From: Microdochium bolleyi
Taxonomy: Eukaryota > Ascomycota > Sordariomycetes > Xylariales > Microdochiaceae
DNA length: 64,000 nt
Reading direction: 5' to 3'
Assembly: GCA_001566295.1 (NCBI GenBank)
Contig: KQ964245.1
Coordinates: 2,733,524-2,797,523 of the forward strand
Part shown: one piece after another, positions 30,400-41,739 of the stretch
How positions within the stretch are numbered: position 1 is the stretch's first letter
How the letters are laid out: each line of letters opens with the position of its first letter
Program-made: the position numbers and the translations under genes
The notes under the pieces: model-generated
The model's input: the letters and a program-made list of their open reading frames with translations, nothing else
What the model was told of the DNA's origin: nothing
Databases searched by the model: none

Positions 30400-33300
30400 T
30401 TAGAAAGAAGGCTTGCTGCCGCCATGGAAACGCTGCGGCACGGACGTCACACCCCCGCCCTGGAAGCCGTTCTGAAAGCCATTTGTTGGCCCTGGTGTCC
30501 CATACCTGTCGTCATACATGGACGACATGGACGATGCCGAGGTCAACGATAGTGAGGACGCGCTCGTCATCGTCCCTGAGCGCGACATTGTCAACCCTCC
30601 CATAGAGATGAAGGCATTGGCCCGCTCAAACACGTTACCGCTGAAGGCGTGGGCAAATGATGCGCTCTGCGGCGTAGCAGGTACGGTGGCTTGAACTGCA
30701 GGGCCCAGTGCCGCGCTCTGGGGAGTCATCGGCATTTGCACGGGCGTCATAGCCATTGCAGATGTATTGCTGACAGGCGAGTACATGTTGGGGTGGTCAG
30801 CATAACTGCCAGCCTGCCGGAACAGGTTGGCCCAGGGTGATGCCATGATGAGCTGGTTTGTTTCCTTCACGCCGACCTGGATGGGGCGCAGGCGGCTCCT
30901 AATATCCGGCGAGAGCTGCACAAGGTCCATAGAGCTTTTCAGCTTCGCACCGTACTCTGCCCAGGCGTCGATAAAGCTCTTGCAAAGTGTCCAAAAGCCG
31001 GGATCGGTGCGGATGCCGGGCTCCTTGAGCTTGATGCGAGATAGCCGATTCTTGAGCATTTCTGTCTCGCGGATGGCAACTGTACACTTCACTGCCAGAC
31101 CTCTCCAGCACTGCACGATATGGTCCGGCTGTCGCTCAGATTCAGCCTTGACTCTGGCAGAGTTGAACTGCACGCTGAAATTTGGCAATGTGCGCATCAC
31201 CAGATCTGTGGATCTCTGCAGTGAGAGGAAAATCTTATCAAAGACACGCTCCTCGCCACTGAAGTCTGCAGCGAATCGGCTATCAATCGACGCAAATGAC
31301 TCTCCAGACCGAGGTGTTGCCGATGCCATTGCCGGTAAACGACCGTTGAGGTGGACATGCGGCACAGGCACATCCGTGGCTACTCTCAAATTGCTTGGAT
31401 GCTGTACAAGAGTGCCTGTTCGTGAGCGTGGCCCGCCGGATGGCCGGTCCGCAGTAGGTGTTGCACTGGCGCTCTCTCTGTGGATCGGCCGGATGGTTTC
31501 GCCAAAACCCTGTGCGATGGCACGGTCTTTTGACTCCCGGAGTGAAAGTCCAATTGTTGCCTCATTCGCAGTGACACGCAGCTCCATAATGCTATTGTAG
31601 AGCAGCATCATCATAGTTCGAATGTAGCGGGGGTCACCGTTGTCGACAATGCTATCCATGTTGTTCACCAGTAGCGAACAGATATGGCTGTATGCATTGA
31701 CCAGGGTCAAAACCGCTCTCTGAATATTCTCGTTCTCGCGTGGTGCCTGGATGCCTCGCTCCGTGGCATCTTCGTGCTTCTGGATCTCAGCTTCCAGCTC
31801 CTCCACGTGCATGTTCGTGTTGTAAAAGACGATTTCGAGACTTGACCGTCGCGCAGTGCCATCGCCCGTAAGACGGGTGAATAGCTGAATCATGGGATGA
31901 ATCTGAAAGATCGAGTAAAGAATCCCCTTCGCAGATTCAATAATCGGGTCAAACATTTTGGACTCTCGGCGCTGTTCAGGAAGCACGGACAATCGTCGTA
32001 CATAATATGGCCTCTGCAGCAAAGGATCTGCGGGGCTGTTGAGATTGGAAATTGACCCGCCATTGACAGGGTTGTGTTGTCCCGTCATGGACGAACCGTG
32101 GCTCAGGCCGCGGTAGTGGCTGAAGCGGTTGTTGGCTTGTGTCTCGTCCAGTGTTCCCAGGTCGTTTGCACGCTTCGAAGCCATGGCCATGCGTCGCTGT
32201 CTTTCAGATGGTCTGTCGAGCTTGGGTGTTTGGAACATAGTCTCGCTATTTGAGCGGAGACGCTCGTGTGGGTTACCGATTGTCAATGGCATAACGCCTG
32301 GTCTCCGTATTGTCGTGCTTTGTTGTGAGAGGCCGCGCGAATGCAGTCGCGCCTGGCTCATGGGTTGTCGGCCGTTGCTGACCGTGAGGCGTTCCGATCC
32401 CTCACTGCCGCTGACTTTCACGGGAAAGCGCCCACTGACAACTCGTTTTAGTGGCGCTCGTGGAGGTTCTCCAGGATCAAGGAAGTCGTCACCACTTTCG
32501 GCCTCTCGCTCCTTCTCGTGAATGCTTTGTGATCGCTGCCTGAGATATCGCTTAATGTGGGCTGTCATGGCGAGCTCTGTGACCTCGCTCTCCTTTGATT
32601 GCCCGTCGTTGGGAGGACTCGCTGCCTGGAACTGGAACACTTCTTTTGGTGGGAATGTGATGTTGTTCCCATCGAGTTTAAGCACCTGCAGAGAGACCAT
32701 GTCTGCCAGACACAGGGGTAGCTCCTCGATACGATTCCTCTGCACAGCGAGCACCTTGAGCGACGTCAACTTGGCGATTTCGGGTGGGAGGACACGTATA
32801 CGATTCCTCCCCAGATCGAGGATCTCTAGCGATCGGAGTTCACACAACTATGACAGGGACATCAGGGGTTAACAATGGCTCTCTGACGATGACGCTCATG
32901 GGGGTAGCATGCGAATCCGACATACGGGTTGAGGGAACTCTTTGATCTGATTGTTCCTAACATTCAGATAACGCAGAGTTGTGCATTCCGCGAATCTTGC
33001 GGGAAACGACGACAGTCGGTTGTGCGACAGTGCTAACCTGTATCCCGTTGTGGGGTCAGCTCGGATTTCGTGATAAGGTGATGCCAAGACAGCATAGGGG
33101 CACCGACCGTTCTAGCTCATGCTTGATAATGTCAACGACACCCTCTGGCAATTCCTGAATATTACGCCGTGACAGGTCGATAGTGATTCCCGGTTTGAGC
33201 TCGTTGCTCACACCGCTAGCCTCTGCAGCTTGGCTTTCGTTATCCATCAGCGCATTATTCATTGCTTCCCGGGCGATGTTGATGACCTGGTTTGAGCTGA

Positions 33301-33514
33301 GAGGAGCTGGTGATGACATCGCGGACAAATTCGAGGCAGAGCTATTCTGTGGATGGTGATTTCGGTCGGCGTATGGTGGGTACTGAGGCGCGAGAATGGC
33401 GGTCGCGGGAGGTTGCGCGACACGCCGAGTCTGCGACGGATTCGAGGGAAGCCCTCTGGTTGGGGGAGGTGGCATGGCCGTCCCAGGGCCAGCCGAGCCC
33501 ATGCTTCCATTCAT
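30400..33514 (-). CDS. sog2: RAM-network leucine-rich-repeat protein SOG2
   Basis: Component of the RAM/MOR morphogenesis pathway (NDR kinase Cbk1/Cot1 with Mob2, Tao3, Hym1, Kic1), which controls polarity and cell separation. Three exons, 33108-33514, 32926-33037 and 30400-32847, give 988 residues. Intron 1 uses a GTCGGT donor and GATACAG acceptor; intron 2 is GTATGT...GTCATAG. LRRs run from about 105 to 235 (LDLSRRNIQELPEGV, LALSHNRLSSFP, LNVRNNQIKEFP, LDLGRNRIRVLP, LAVQRNRIEELP) and cross both introns without loss of register. The Ser-rich middle and the long helical SOG2 domain follow. It ends in a low-complexity Met/Ser/Gly tail. An in-frame ATG at 33592 is possible; 33514 was preferred since the intervening sequence looks like leader. 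Confidence 0.88.
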
Positions 33515-35602
33515 CACGGCGGAGCTGAAGACAGGTCTCTCGACGTGGCCGCCGGTATCAGCAATGTCTTGCAGTGCGACAGAGCAAGGCACAGGGCCTC
33601 CTCAGAATGTGAGCTCGTGAGCCTGATCCACAATGGTTACGGTAGTGACCATCTGGTACGCAGCATGATCCGAACCAAGAGATCGAGCAACCGCAGATTT
33701 GCGCAGCAAGGTGCGTAGGTGACAGGGTGATCTTCGAGAATGTGGATTTTATAATCGACTTGGAGCTGTTCGACTATCCGCAAGCCGTGTCGTTGAAGAA
33801 GACAACAGAGATGAACTAGGCCGATGACTGGTGGCCAGACTTGTCCAACGTGACGGGTTGCTGAGCCGCCCGTTACGGCGATTGGACGTTCGAACGAAGC
33901 CAGGGAGCCAATCCGTGTAGACGTCCACGGCTGCAGGGCAAGCGATTCGGCTTGAAGACGGCGTACGGGATCGGGCTGGAGACGGGCGAGGTGGGAGTTG
34001 CAAGGTCGGCGGAAGGCAACGTCCGCAGTCGCCAGGCGAGAGGAGCGAGCGCAGCACGCTTTGTTTGCGCAGCTGCAGGGGAGTCGAGGCAGCGGCGGGC
34101 GGTTGGACAGGCGGCGGTGATGTCGGGACGGGACAAATTTGCGTGCTGCGAGCCTGTCGAGATGGCGAGCAGGGGAGGTCGAGAGTCGAGACAGGGCCAG
34201 GCGTGTAACAAGCTCGGGTGAGGAGCAGGCCTGCCCAGGTCCGAGTCTCAGGCTGTCTGCTGGGCGTGGATTGGCGATAAGATGGCGTGGTCGGGGGTTG
34301 TCTGGGTGGAGTTGTGCTGTGCCCTGCAGGCGGCCCAGCAAAAAGGGGACGGGCAGCGGGGCCCGCCTCGGCTTGACCAGCAGTCCAGCGTCGGGTCGCT
34401 TGTCGGGCACCAGCCACTTGCAGACCTCCGATCAGACCTGACCTGTGCCCTGCGTCCAAGCTGCCGTCGTGTCTCACTCGCGCAAGCTGCAACGTGCAGC
34501 ACGCAGGCTCGTATCCGTTCAACTCCTGTAGGACCCTTTGCCACGGGACTGAGCCCAAGCTCCCTCGATCGATGACGGCAGGTGTGCGGATGGCTGACGA
34601 GAGGTTGAGAGAGAGAGAGAGCGAACTAACGCGCCCTGCAACTCTGTGCAGGTTACACAACGTTGACTGGCCACTGTTGCAAGGGACCGCCTTAGCACCG
34701 AGTAGTCTTGCAAGGATGATGAGGGAAACGGGCCCTAGAAGCTCCCTGGGAGGGTTCGAGGAATTCCGTGGCGTTCCTGCTGGGGGTCAGGCTATGCTCG
34801 GCTGGCTGGCCCTCCAGAGTCCACCCCGGCCGGGCATCATGAGTTCGCTGTCCCGCCAATCCACGGATGCCCGTAGCCATCGCAGCCTGCATACGCGACG
34901 CTCCCCTGAAACCAAAAGGCCCCAAAGAGTGCCGGTTGGCCCTCCGTGCAGGCTTCCGGTTGGGCTCAAACGGCGGAACACCTCAACCCCATAACCAGAC
35001 ATAGCAAGTTCCAGTGCTTCACAGCGCATTCAGAGTTGGCGATGGTCATAAGTGCCCCAGGGTGTGCAAACGTGCCTGCATCTAGGCCACGTGAGCAACT
35101 CTGCACCTTCAGTGGTTGACTGTGAAACTTTCCCCGGGCGTGACAGTGGTGGTTGGCCTTGTCAGGAACCAGGCACAGCGTCCAGGGCTGGGCAGAGTGG
35201 AATCGCTCCGCCAAGGCACTCTACTCCACTGTTTTGTCTTTGTGCTGCTGCTCAAACTGCAGATCCGGCAGTACGGAGTAAACATCGACACATGTCAGCA
35301 GTATTACTTCTTGAAGCATCGACGTCGTTTCGAATCTAGCCTGCTCCATCGGCTCTTGCATCGCCACATCGATCAAGCCCCGCGCATGAACGATGCTGCC
35401 CTTCCAAGACTCCAGGAAACCTGCCCCTACAAACGGTCCCCATCCAGCTTCTGACATTACACTGCAGCTGCAGTGTGCCACTGGACAACACGTGCCTCGT
35501 ATCGGCTCCATCGATCCACGGGGGTTCATATTCCTCCCTTCCGCGGCTGGATGCTGAGCGTGGAGAACGCACCGCCACTATTCCCGTGACCTCACCGGCA
35601 AC
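33515..35602. other. 2.1-kb divergent upstream region of sog2 and RecQ gene
   Basis: GC-rich, with long Ser/Arg/Pro open frames on the minus strand that look like leader sequence rather than genes. Contains a GA microsatellite (34606-34621) and one half-site of the tacggagta motif (35271-35280). No recognisable gene. Confidence 0.5.
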
Positions 35603-37045
35603 ATGCCCGCATTGGCTCGGTCCAGCTCCTTTGTCACACCCGACATCGACTTCACCTTGCGTCAGCAGTTCAAGAAGACGTCATTCCGTCCAAATCAACG
35701 CGAGATCATCTGCGCCGCTCTCGAAGGCAAGGATGTCTTTGTGCAGGCGGCCACCTCGTTCGGCAAGAGCTTGTGCTTTCAGCTGCCAGCCGTGGTTGAC
35801 CCAGGCATCACGATCGTCATCTCGCCCCTGCTCAGCTTGATGATGAACCAGGTCGAGGCTCTGCGCGCTGCTGATATCGACGCCAGCTCGCTCAACAGCA
35901 ATACCCAGCAAGGTGAGCGCGACCGTATCCTCAATGACCTCAAGACGGGGCACCCGCGGACAAGACTGCTCTATGTGACGCCAGAATTGTGTGCTCAGGA
36001 GCACTTCCGGAGCCGCCTCAAAATTGTGCATGAGCAGCGAGAGCTGGCTCGCATCGCCATCGATGAAGCTCATTGCATATCAGAATGGGGCCATGACTTC
36101 CGCAAGGACTTCAAGAAGCTCTCGTGGCTCAGAGCATCTTTTCCAGGCGTGCCCATAATGTGCCTCACTGCAACGGCGAACAACCAGATCCGGCAGGATG
36201 TGCTTGCGACGCTGGGCCTAAGTATGGATAGCGACAGATTGAGAAGCTTCACCATGACGGCCCACAGACCAAATCTGCATTTTGAGATCCGGTTCACAAG
36301 TGACGAAGACGACATGCGGCTCGACAACTTTTGCAAGTGGATTCGTGGAGTCCATGAGCGAAGAGCTGCCGAGCCGCGCAAGGGTGAGCTCGAAGCTGCC
36401 GGAGAGAGGATAGATAATGTCTCGGGCATCATCTACACAATATCCCGCGACGAGTGCGAAAGCCTCGCGAGTGCACTTCGACACGAAGGCATCGGCGCGC
36501 AGCCATTTCATGCCAAGCTTTCCAAGGAGACCAAAAAGAAGACACTGAACAAATGGGTGAGCAACGAACCTGGCTACGATATCATCGTCGCCACGACGGC
36601 GTTCGGCATGGGCATTGACAAAGACAATGTGCGCTTCGTCTGCCATTGGCGACTCCCGAAGTCATTCGAAGGATACTACCAGGAGGCCGGGCGCGCAGGA
36701 CGAGACGGCAACGCCGCTTACTGCTTCTTGTACTATTCCCGGGAGGACAGGGACCGTGTGAGCAGCATGGTGATGCGAGACCGAGTGGTCGCAGGCTCCA
36801 ACTTTGAGGCACGGGCGCGCAGTCTGCAGGCTCTGGCACAATACTGCGAGAGCACGTCCATGTGCCGGCACCGGTCGATATGTCAGTATTTTGGAGAGAC
36901 CGTGGTCCCCGCGTGCGAATACGCGTGTGACTGGCACAAAGATAGCCAGGACCTTCAGAGACGGTTCCTCAGGGGGCTGGCGAGCGAGGAGTGGGTAGGC
37001 ACACAGCGGGAGGAGGGCCATTATGATGTGTATTGGGACGACTGA
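35603..37045 (+). CDS. RecQ-family ATP-dependent DNA helicase, short form
   Basis: Intronless, 480 residues. Superfamily 2 helicase motifs: motif 0 FRPNQREII (28-36), Walker A ending GKS at 54-56 (AATSFGKSLCFQLP), DEAH at 154-157, motif III TATA at 189-192, and motif VI QEAGRAGRDG at 360-369. The RecQ zinc subdomain follows at about 415-445 (YCE...CRHRSICQYFGE...CEYACDWH). The terminal CDxC of most RecQ proteins is CDWH here, so the last ligand position is His. Only about 35 residues follow, so the winged-helix RQC and HRDC domains are absent. It is therefore not the Sgs1/BLM orthologue, which exceeds 1000 residues. Role in recombination or repair is inferred from family only. Confidence 0.92.
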   Translation: MPALARSSSFVTPDIDFTLRQQFKKTSFRPNQREIICAALEGKDVFVQAATSFGKSLCFQLPAVVDPGITIVISPLLSLMMNQVEALRAADIDASSLNSNTQQGERDRILNDLKTGHPRTRLLYVTPELCAQEHFRSRLKIVHEQRELARIAIDEAHCISEWGHDFRKDFKKLSWLRASFPGVPIMCLTATANNQIRQDVLATLGLSMDSDRLRSFTMTAHRPNLHFEIRFTSDEDDMRLDNFCKWIRGVHERRAAEPRKGELEAAGERIDNVSGIIYTISRDECESLASALRHEGIGAQPFHAKLSKETKKKTLNKWVSNEPGYDIIVATTAFGMGIDKDNVRFVCHWRLPKSFEGYYQEAGRAGRDGNAAYCFLYYSREDRDRVSSMVMRDRVVAGSNFEARARSLQALAQYCESTSMCRHRSICQYFGETVVPACEYACDWHKDSQDLQRRFLRGLASEEWVGTQREEGHYDVYWDD

Positions 37046-37290
37046 GAAAATTTATGCTGGACCACAAGCATCACAGGGTAGGCGGCTCCGATGAGCTTCA
37101 TCCGGAAAGATATGAATTTTCACACCGAACGCCAACATCGGCCACGAGTATCACATTGCTCACGCACACTATTCACGAACGAGACACGGGGAATGTACGA
37201 AGCTGAATGTATAATGAAAGCTCTATTGCAAACAGTTGCGCTTCATCAGTCAGTGTCGACTTTCTTCAACCACCATACGTCTAACAATAT

Positions 37291-38917
37291 CTACTTAAGC
37301 GTGACAAGCTCCTCGGCGCTGGTTGGGTGGATCGCTATGCACGAGTCAAAGTCCTTCTTGGTGGCGCCCATCTTTATCGCAACACCAAAACCCTGGAGCA
37401 TCTCACCACTGCCGAGGCCCATGATGTGCAGGCCGACAACCTTCTGCTCAGGACCAGCACAGATGAGCTTGTACTTTGTGGGACCCTTGTCCTCTGGGTC
37501 CATCATGGCGTAGTACATGGCCGTGAAGCTGGTCTTATAGATGGTCAGGTTCTCCTTGCCGTACTTCTCAACGGCCTCGGGCTCGGTCAGACCAATGCTG
37601 CCGACCTCTGGGTGGGCGAATACGACAGACGGCACGTTGGAATAGTCGACGCGCGTCGACTTGAACTCTTCCGGGCCGAACAGGCGCTCGGCAAGTCTGC
37701 GTCCAGCCGCGATGGCAACGGGGGTGAGCTCGACCTTGCCGCAGACGTCGCCAAGGGCGTAGATGTTGTCTACCGACGTGTTCTGGTAATCATCGGCGAC
37801 AATGTGACCCTTGCTGTCAAGCTTGACGCCGGCCTCCTCGAGGCCGATGTTCTTGGTCATGGGTGTCCGACCGATCGCCCAGATCAGGTGGTCTACGTCC
37901 TCAAGCTTGCCCTCGCCGTTGCCGTCCTTGTAATGAATTGTGAGCTTTCCCGTGCTGGGGTCCTTCTCGACCTTGCTCTGGCTCGAGTTCTTGTGCAGCT
38001 TCACGCCGAGTCGCTCGTACTCGTTCGTCACGCCCTCCTGGATCATGGGGTCGAACGTGCGCAGGAAAGTGTCATGGCGGAAGAACAGGTGTGTCTCGCT
38101 GCCGAGGGCGTTGAACATGCCGGCGAACTCGACGGCGATGTAGCCGGCCCCGACGAGTGCGACCTTCTTGGGTAGCTTCTCGATATCGAAGAAGCCGTCG
38201 CTGTTGATGCCCAGGTTGGAGCCTTCGATGTTGTCCGGCCCGTGTGTGGGCTCGCCGCCGACAGCGACGAGGATCTTCTTGGCACGGACGGTCGTCTTGG
38301 TGCCGTCGTCGGTGGTGACCTCGACCTCGTTGCGGCTCAGCAGCCGCGCCCAGCCGTGCACATACTCGACCTTGTCGTTGCCGAGGTTCTTCTCGTAGAT
38401 GCCGTTGAGGCGCTTGATGTAGGCGTCGCGCTTGTGCTTGAAGGACGTGAAGTCGAACGGCTTCGTCTCCTGCACCGAGAAACCGTACGCCTTGGAGTCA
38501 TGGATTGCCTCAGCGATGGCGGCGGCGTTGAAGGTGACCTTCTTGGGGACGCAGCTGTAGCGAGTAAAGTTGTTAGAAATCGTTGTTCCGCTTATATGTC
38601 CTTTGGGGCACCGATTCGAGAGGAACGCACCCGACGTTGACACAGGTTCCTCCGAGGCGGCTGCTCTCAATGATCATGGCCTTCGCGCCGAACTTGCCAC
38701 TGGCCATGCGGGCGGAGGCAAGGCCACCGCTGCCGCCGCCAATGACGAGGTAGTCGGTCTCCGTAGAGATGGGAGCCATGATGCGCGTGGTTGAGGAGAA
38801 GTGCCGGGAGACAGAGGAGAGGCGCGAGACGGCAGCTGCACGGGATGCGGTGGCGGCGGAAGAGGAAGACGCAGATGTAGCAGTGACACGGCCGAGCAGC
38901 GATGCGAAGGGCGGCAT
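37291..38917 (-). CDS. glr1: Glutathione reductase
   Basis: FAD- and NADPH-dependent reduction of glutathione disulfide. Two exons, 38631-38917 and 37291-38554, give 516 residues. The intron (GTGCGT...GCTACAG, 76 nt) lies between the redox cysteines of GGTCVNVGC, and splicing joins Cys92 and Cys97. Other motifs: FAD-binding GGGSGG (60-65), NAD(P)-binding VALVGAGYIAVEFA, second FAD motif NIYALGDVCGK, and the C-terminal catalytic HPTSAEE. Residues 1-46 are rich in Ser, Ala and Arg with no acidic residue, a clear mitochondrial presequence. Met47 (38779) begins the cytosolic-type N terminus APISTETDYLVIGGG. Dual mitochondrial/cytosolic localisation by alternative initiation is known for yeast Glr1 and fits here. 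It is convergent with RecQ and divergent from eRF1. Confidence 0.95.
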
Positions 38918-39043
38918 GGGGCGGAGCGGGATGACTTGGAGATATCACCAGCAGGAAGAACAGGCACGCACGGCAGGGGGAATCGGCGGGGTACTTAAAG
39001 GCGTGCGGCTGGACAGGCACGATGTAGACTTTCTGCTTGCTAA

Positions 39044-39050
39044 TGACGTC
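39044..39050 (+). promoter_or_regulatory. CRE/ATF-like heptamer TGACGTC
   Basis: Core of ATF/CREB-type sites, about 130 nt upstream of the glr1 start. Plausible for stress control of glr1, unproven. Confidence 0.3.
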
Positions 39051-39241
39051 TTGCCGGCGGGGAGGGTGAGATGACGAGCTCTAGTGGTGATGGGATTTGC
39101 GCCGGAACCTTGGGGCAGGAGGTAAAAAGGACGGCTTCGGGGTGCTCACTAATGCGTACATCTTCCGCGGCGGGGCAGCCGGAGAGTGAGGCTTTCTCAC
39201 CATAGACTCCGTGTTCGTCAAGCTTCTCTTGCCCAGGGCGA

Positions 39242-39248
39242 TTACTAA
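39242..39248 (+). promoter_or_regulatory. Yap1-type response element TTACTAA
   Basis: Exact match to the fungal AP-1/Yap1 recognition element, 325 nt upstream of the glr1 ATG. Yeast GLR1 is a Yap1 target, so the position is meaningful although the motif is short. Confidence 0.45.
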
Positions 39249-39866
39249 GTCAAGTGCCGCATAGCTGCAGACACGAGAAAGCACACCTCCTGCTAATGCC
39301 TTCCCAACGCTTGTCTATCCTATTTTGCCTCTGATATTCTGTCGCAAGCTAGAACGTAGAAGATGTCGTTGTTTGGGCATGCGGCACAGCACACCACTTC
39401 CTCACAACTTCCAACGCAACGGGAACAGCTCTGCGCCACGGCAGGCACCCAAGCTCGCCGTGCTTGCGATCGAGAAAGGCCGTCCAAGTGCCCAACGCGG
39501 CCAGCTCTTCTGACGGCCACCCTGCCGGTGCCTGAGCTGACTCGGTACGCAGTAAAGTACTTCAAGTTAAGGTTGTGTGGTGTCAGCCCGACCCAGGCCC
39601 AGGAGAGGCTTGGACAGATGTCGATCCGAGGCCAGGCCCCACTGGCCTTTGTGAGTGACGACGGCAGGTGTTTTGACGTTAATGCGACTTGGCCTAAATC
39701 CTGCACCCATGTGAATTTTCTCCCACTTGCAACGCACTTGCACCTCCACCGCACGCTCTGGCACATATCCTGCTGCCAGCCCACAACTCCCCCTCGAGGT
39801 TTGCAGGCAGTCTGCACAGTTCGCCGTCGTATACGATCCCAATTCTGCCACCCGCAAGCCGCCATC

Positions 39867-41460
39867 ATGGCCGACAAGGACCAGAGCAACGAGGCCGAGA
39901 AGAACGTACGTCGCGGCCACCTGCCACTTCCCAGAGCCCACCCCACCAGCCACCATCCAAAAAAATTACCAGCAAAAAGCACACGACACACACAAGAGCG
40001 GCTCTGCCGTGGGTGCCAGCACCATCGAGGCACCCCAGGTCGCGCGCAGCTGCTTCGTCCACACTGCTAACCACGCCTCTGGTACTGCAGATTGAGATCT
40101 GGAAGGTCAAGAAGCTCGTCAAACGCCTCGAGGCCGCCCGTGGCAATGGAACCAGCATGATTTCCCTCGTCATCCGTAAGGCCCCACTACCCCTCCACCA
40201 CCACGATACCACCACCCATGAAAGGTCCCATGGCACTTACTTGGTAGACCCGACTGACATGGTCAAACAGCCCCCAAGGATCAGATCTCGCGTATCGCCA
40301 AGATGTTGGCGGAAGAATACGGAACTGCCTCCAACATCAAGTCTCGTGTCAACAGACAGTCTGTCCTCTCGGCCATCACCTCGACCCAGCAGAGACTCAA
40401 GCTGTACAACAAGGTGCCCCCGAATGGCCTCGTTGTCTACTGTGGCGAAATCCTGACCTCCGAAGGCAAGGAGCGCAAGGTCAACATTGACTTTGAGCCC
40501 TTCAAGCCCATCAACACCTCGCTCTACCTCTGCGACAACAAGTTCCACACAGAGGCTCTCTCTGAACTGCTCGAGTCCGATCAGCGCTTCGGCTTCATCG
40601 TCATGGACGGTAACGGTGCTCTCTTCGGTACTCTCAGCGGAAACACCCGTGACATTGTTCACAAGTTCTCCGTTGATCTGCCCAAGAAGCACGGCCGTGG
40701 TGGTCAGTCTGCCCTTCGTTTCGCGCGTCTCAGAGAGGAGAAGCGCCACAACTACGTCCGCAAGGTCGCCGAGTTGGCCGTACAGAACTTCATCACCAAC
40801 GACAAGGTCAACGTTGCAGGCATTATCCTTGCTGGTTCTGCCGACTTCAAGACCGATCTCAACGCTTCAGACCTGTTCGATGGTCGCCTTGCCTCCAAGG
40901 TCATCAAGGTTGTCGATGTGTCGTATGGTGGCGAGAACGGTTTCAACCAGGCCATCGAGCTGTCGTCCGAGACTCTCGGCAACGTCAAATTCATCCAGGA
41001 GAAGAAGCTCATCGGCAAGTACTTTGAGGAGATCAGCCAGGACACCGGCAAGATCTGCTACGGTATTGACGATACTCTCAAGGCTTTGGAGCTTGGTGCC
41101 GTCGAGACCCTGATTGTCTACGAGAACCTGGAAATTACTCGCTGGAAGCTCAAGGACAGCAACGGCAGCGAGATCCTTTTGCACCTCACCAAGGCCCAGG
41201 AGGGTGGTGATCGTGCCGCCTTCATGGACAAGGAGACTGGCCAAGAGATGGAGCTTGTCTCTCAGGACTCCTTCATCGAGTGGATTGCCGAGCATTACAA
41301 GGACTTCGGCACGAACCTCGAGTTCGTGTCGGACCGTTCAACCGAGGGTAACCAGTTTGTTAAGGGCTTCGGTGGTATTGGCGGCATCCTGCGCTACAAG
41401 GTCAACTTTGAACAACTCAATGATCTCGAAGACGACGATGACGACTACTACGACGATTGA
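39867..41460 (+). CDS. sup45: Eukaryotic peptide chain release factor eRF1
   Basis: Recognises all three stop codons in the ribosomal A site and triggers peptide release together with eRF3. Exons 39867-39905, 40091-40175 and 40271-41460 give 437 residues, the same length as yeast Sup45. Introns are GTACGT...ACTGCAG (185 nt) and GTAAGG...AAACAG (95 nt). Stop-codon-reading motifs: TASNIKS (60-66) and YLCDNKF (127-133, YxCxxxF). The catalytic GGQ at 185-187 (KKHGRGGQSALRFARLR) contacts the peptidyl-transferase centre. The C-terminal domain that binds eRF3 ends in an acidic DLEDDDDDYYDD tail. The stop is TGA followed by C, the leakiest class, and is followed by an 84-codon open frame and a 3'-UTR intron (see separate entries). 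Confidence 0.97.
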
Positions 41461-41715
41461 CAGCTTGAGGAGTCCCTCGCGACTGGGGGACCAGCTCAGG
41501 CAACACCGTCTAACAAGGCACCTGTCGAGCATGCTGATCCGGAGCGCCGTCTTGCGCAGGACCCCGCCCAGCCACGCGCCGTGACGCTGGGTGGCAAGTC
41601 TGCTTCGCCAACCTTCACTGAGCGACGCCTCGCGAAGACTGGCCCCGCCAACTCTGCGCATACCGCCCGACAGGTCGCGGAGCCAAGCCCGCTTCGCTCT
41701 ATGATGACCGCTTGA
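41461..41715 (+). other. In-frame 84-codon readthrough extension of eRF1
   Basis: After the eRF1 TGA (41458-41460) the same frame continues for 84 sense codons, beginning CAG CTT GAG GAG, to a second TGA at 41713-41715. The peptide is hydrophilic and rich in Ala, Pro, Arg, Glu and Ser, with no peroxisomal C-terminal tripeptide (it ends SMMTA). Whether it is translated is unknown. Its main value may be to move the terminating ribosome next to the downstream exon junction. Confidence 0.45.
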
Positions 41716-41739
41716 GTTGACTTGCGACACGGAAAAGGG

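Larger units (their letters stand above)
38918..39866. other. Divergent promoter region of glr1 and eRF1
   Basis: 949 nt shared upstream region. Contains TTACTAA (39242-39248) and TGACGTC (39044-39050), both basic-zipper type sites. No gene. Confidence 0.6.

Noticed and set aside
33637..34660. Two overlapping minus-strand ORFs of 257 and 303 codons upstream of sog2
   Set aside because: Ser/Arg/Pro-rich shadow frames in GC-rich leader sequence, no conserved motif and mutually overlapping.
37327..38175. 282-codon plus-strand ORF
   Set aside because: Exactly antisense to the conserved glr1 coding exon; a codon-bias shadow.
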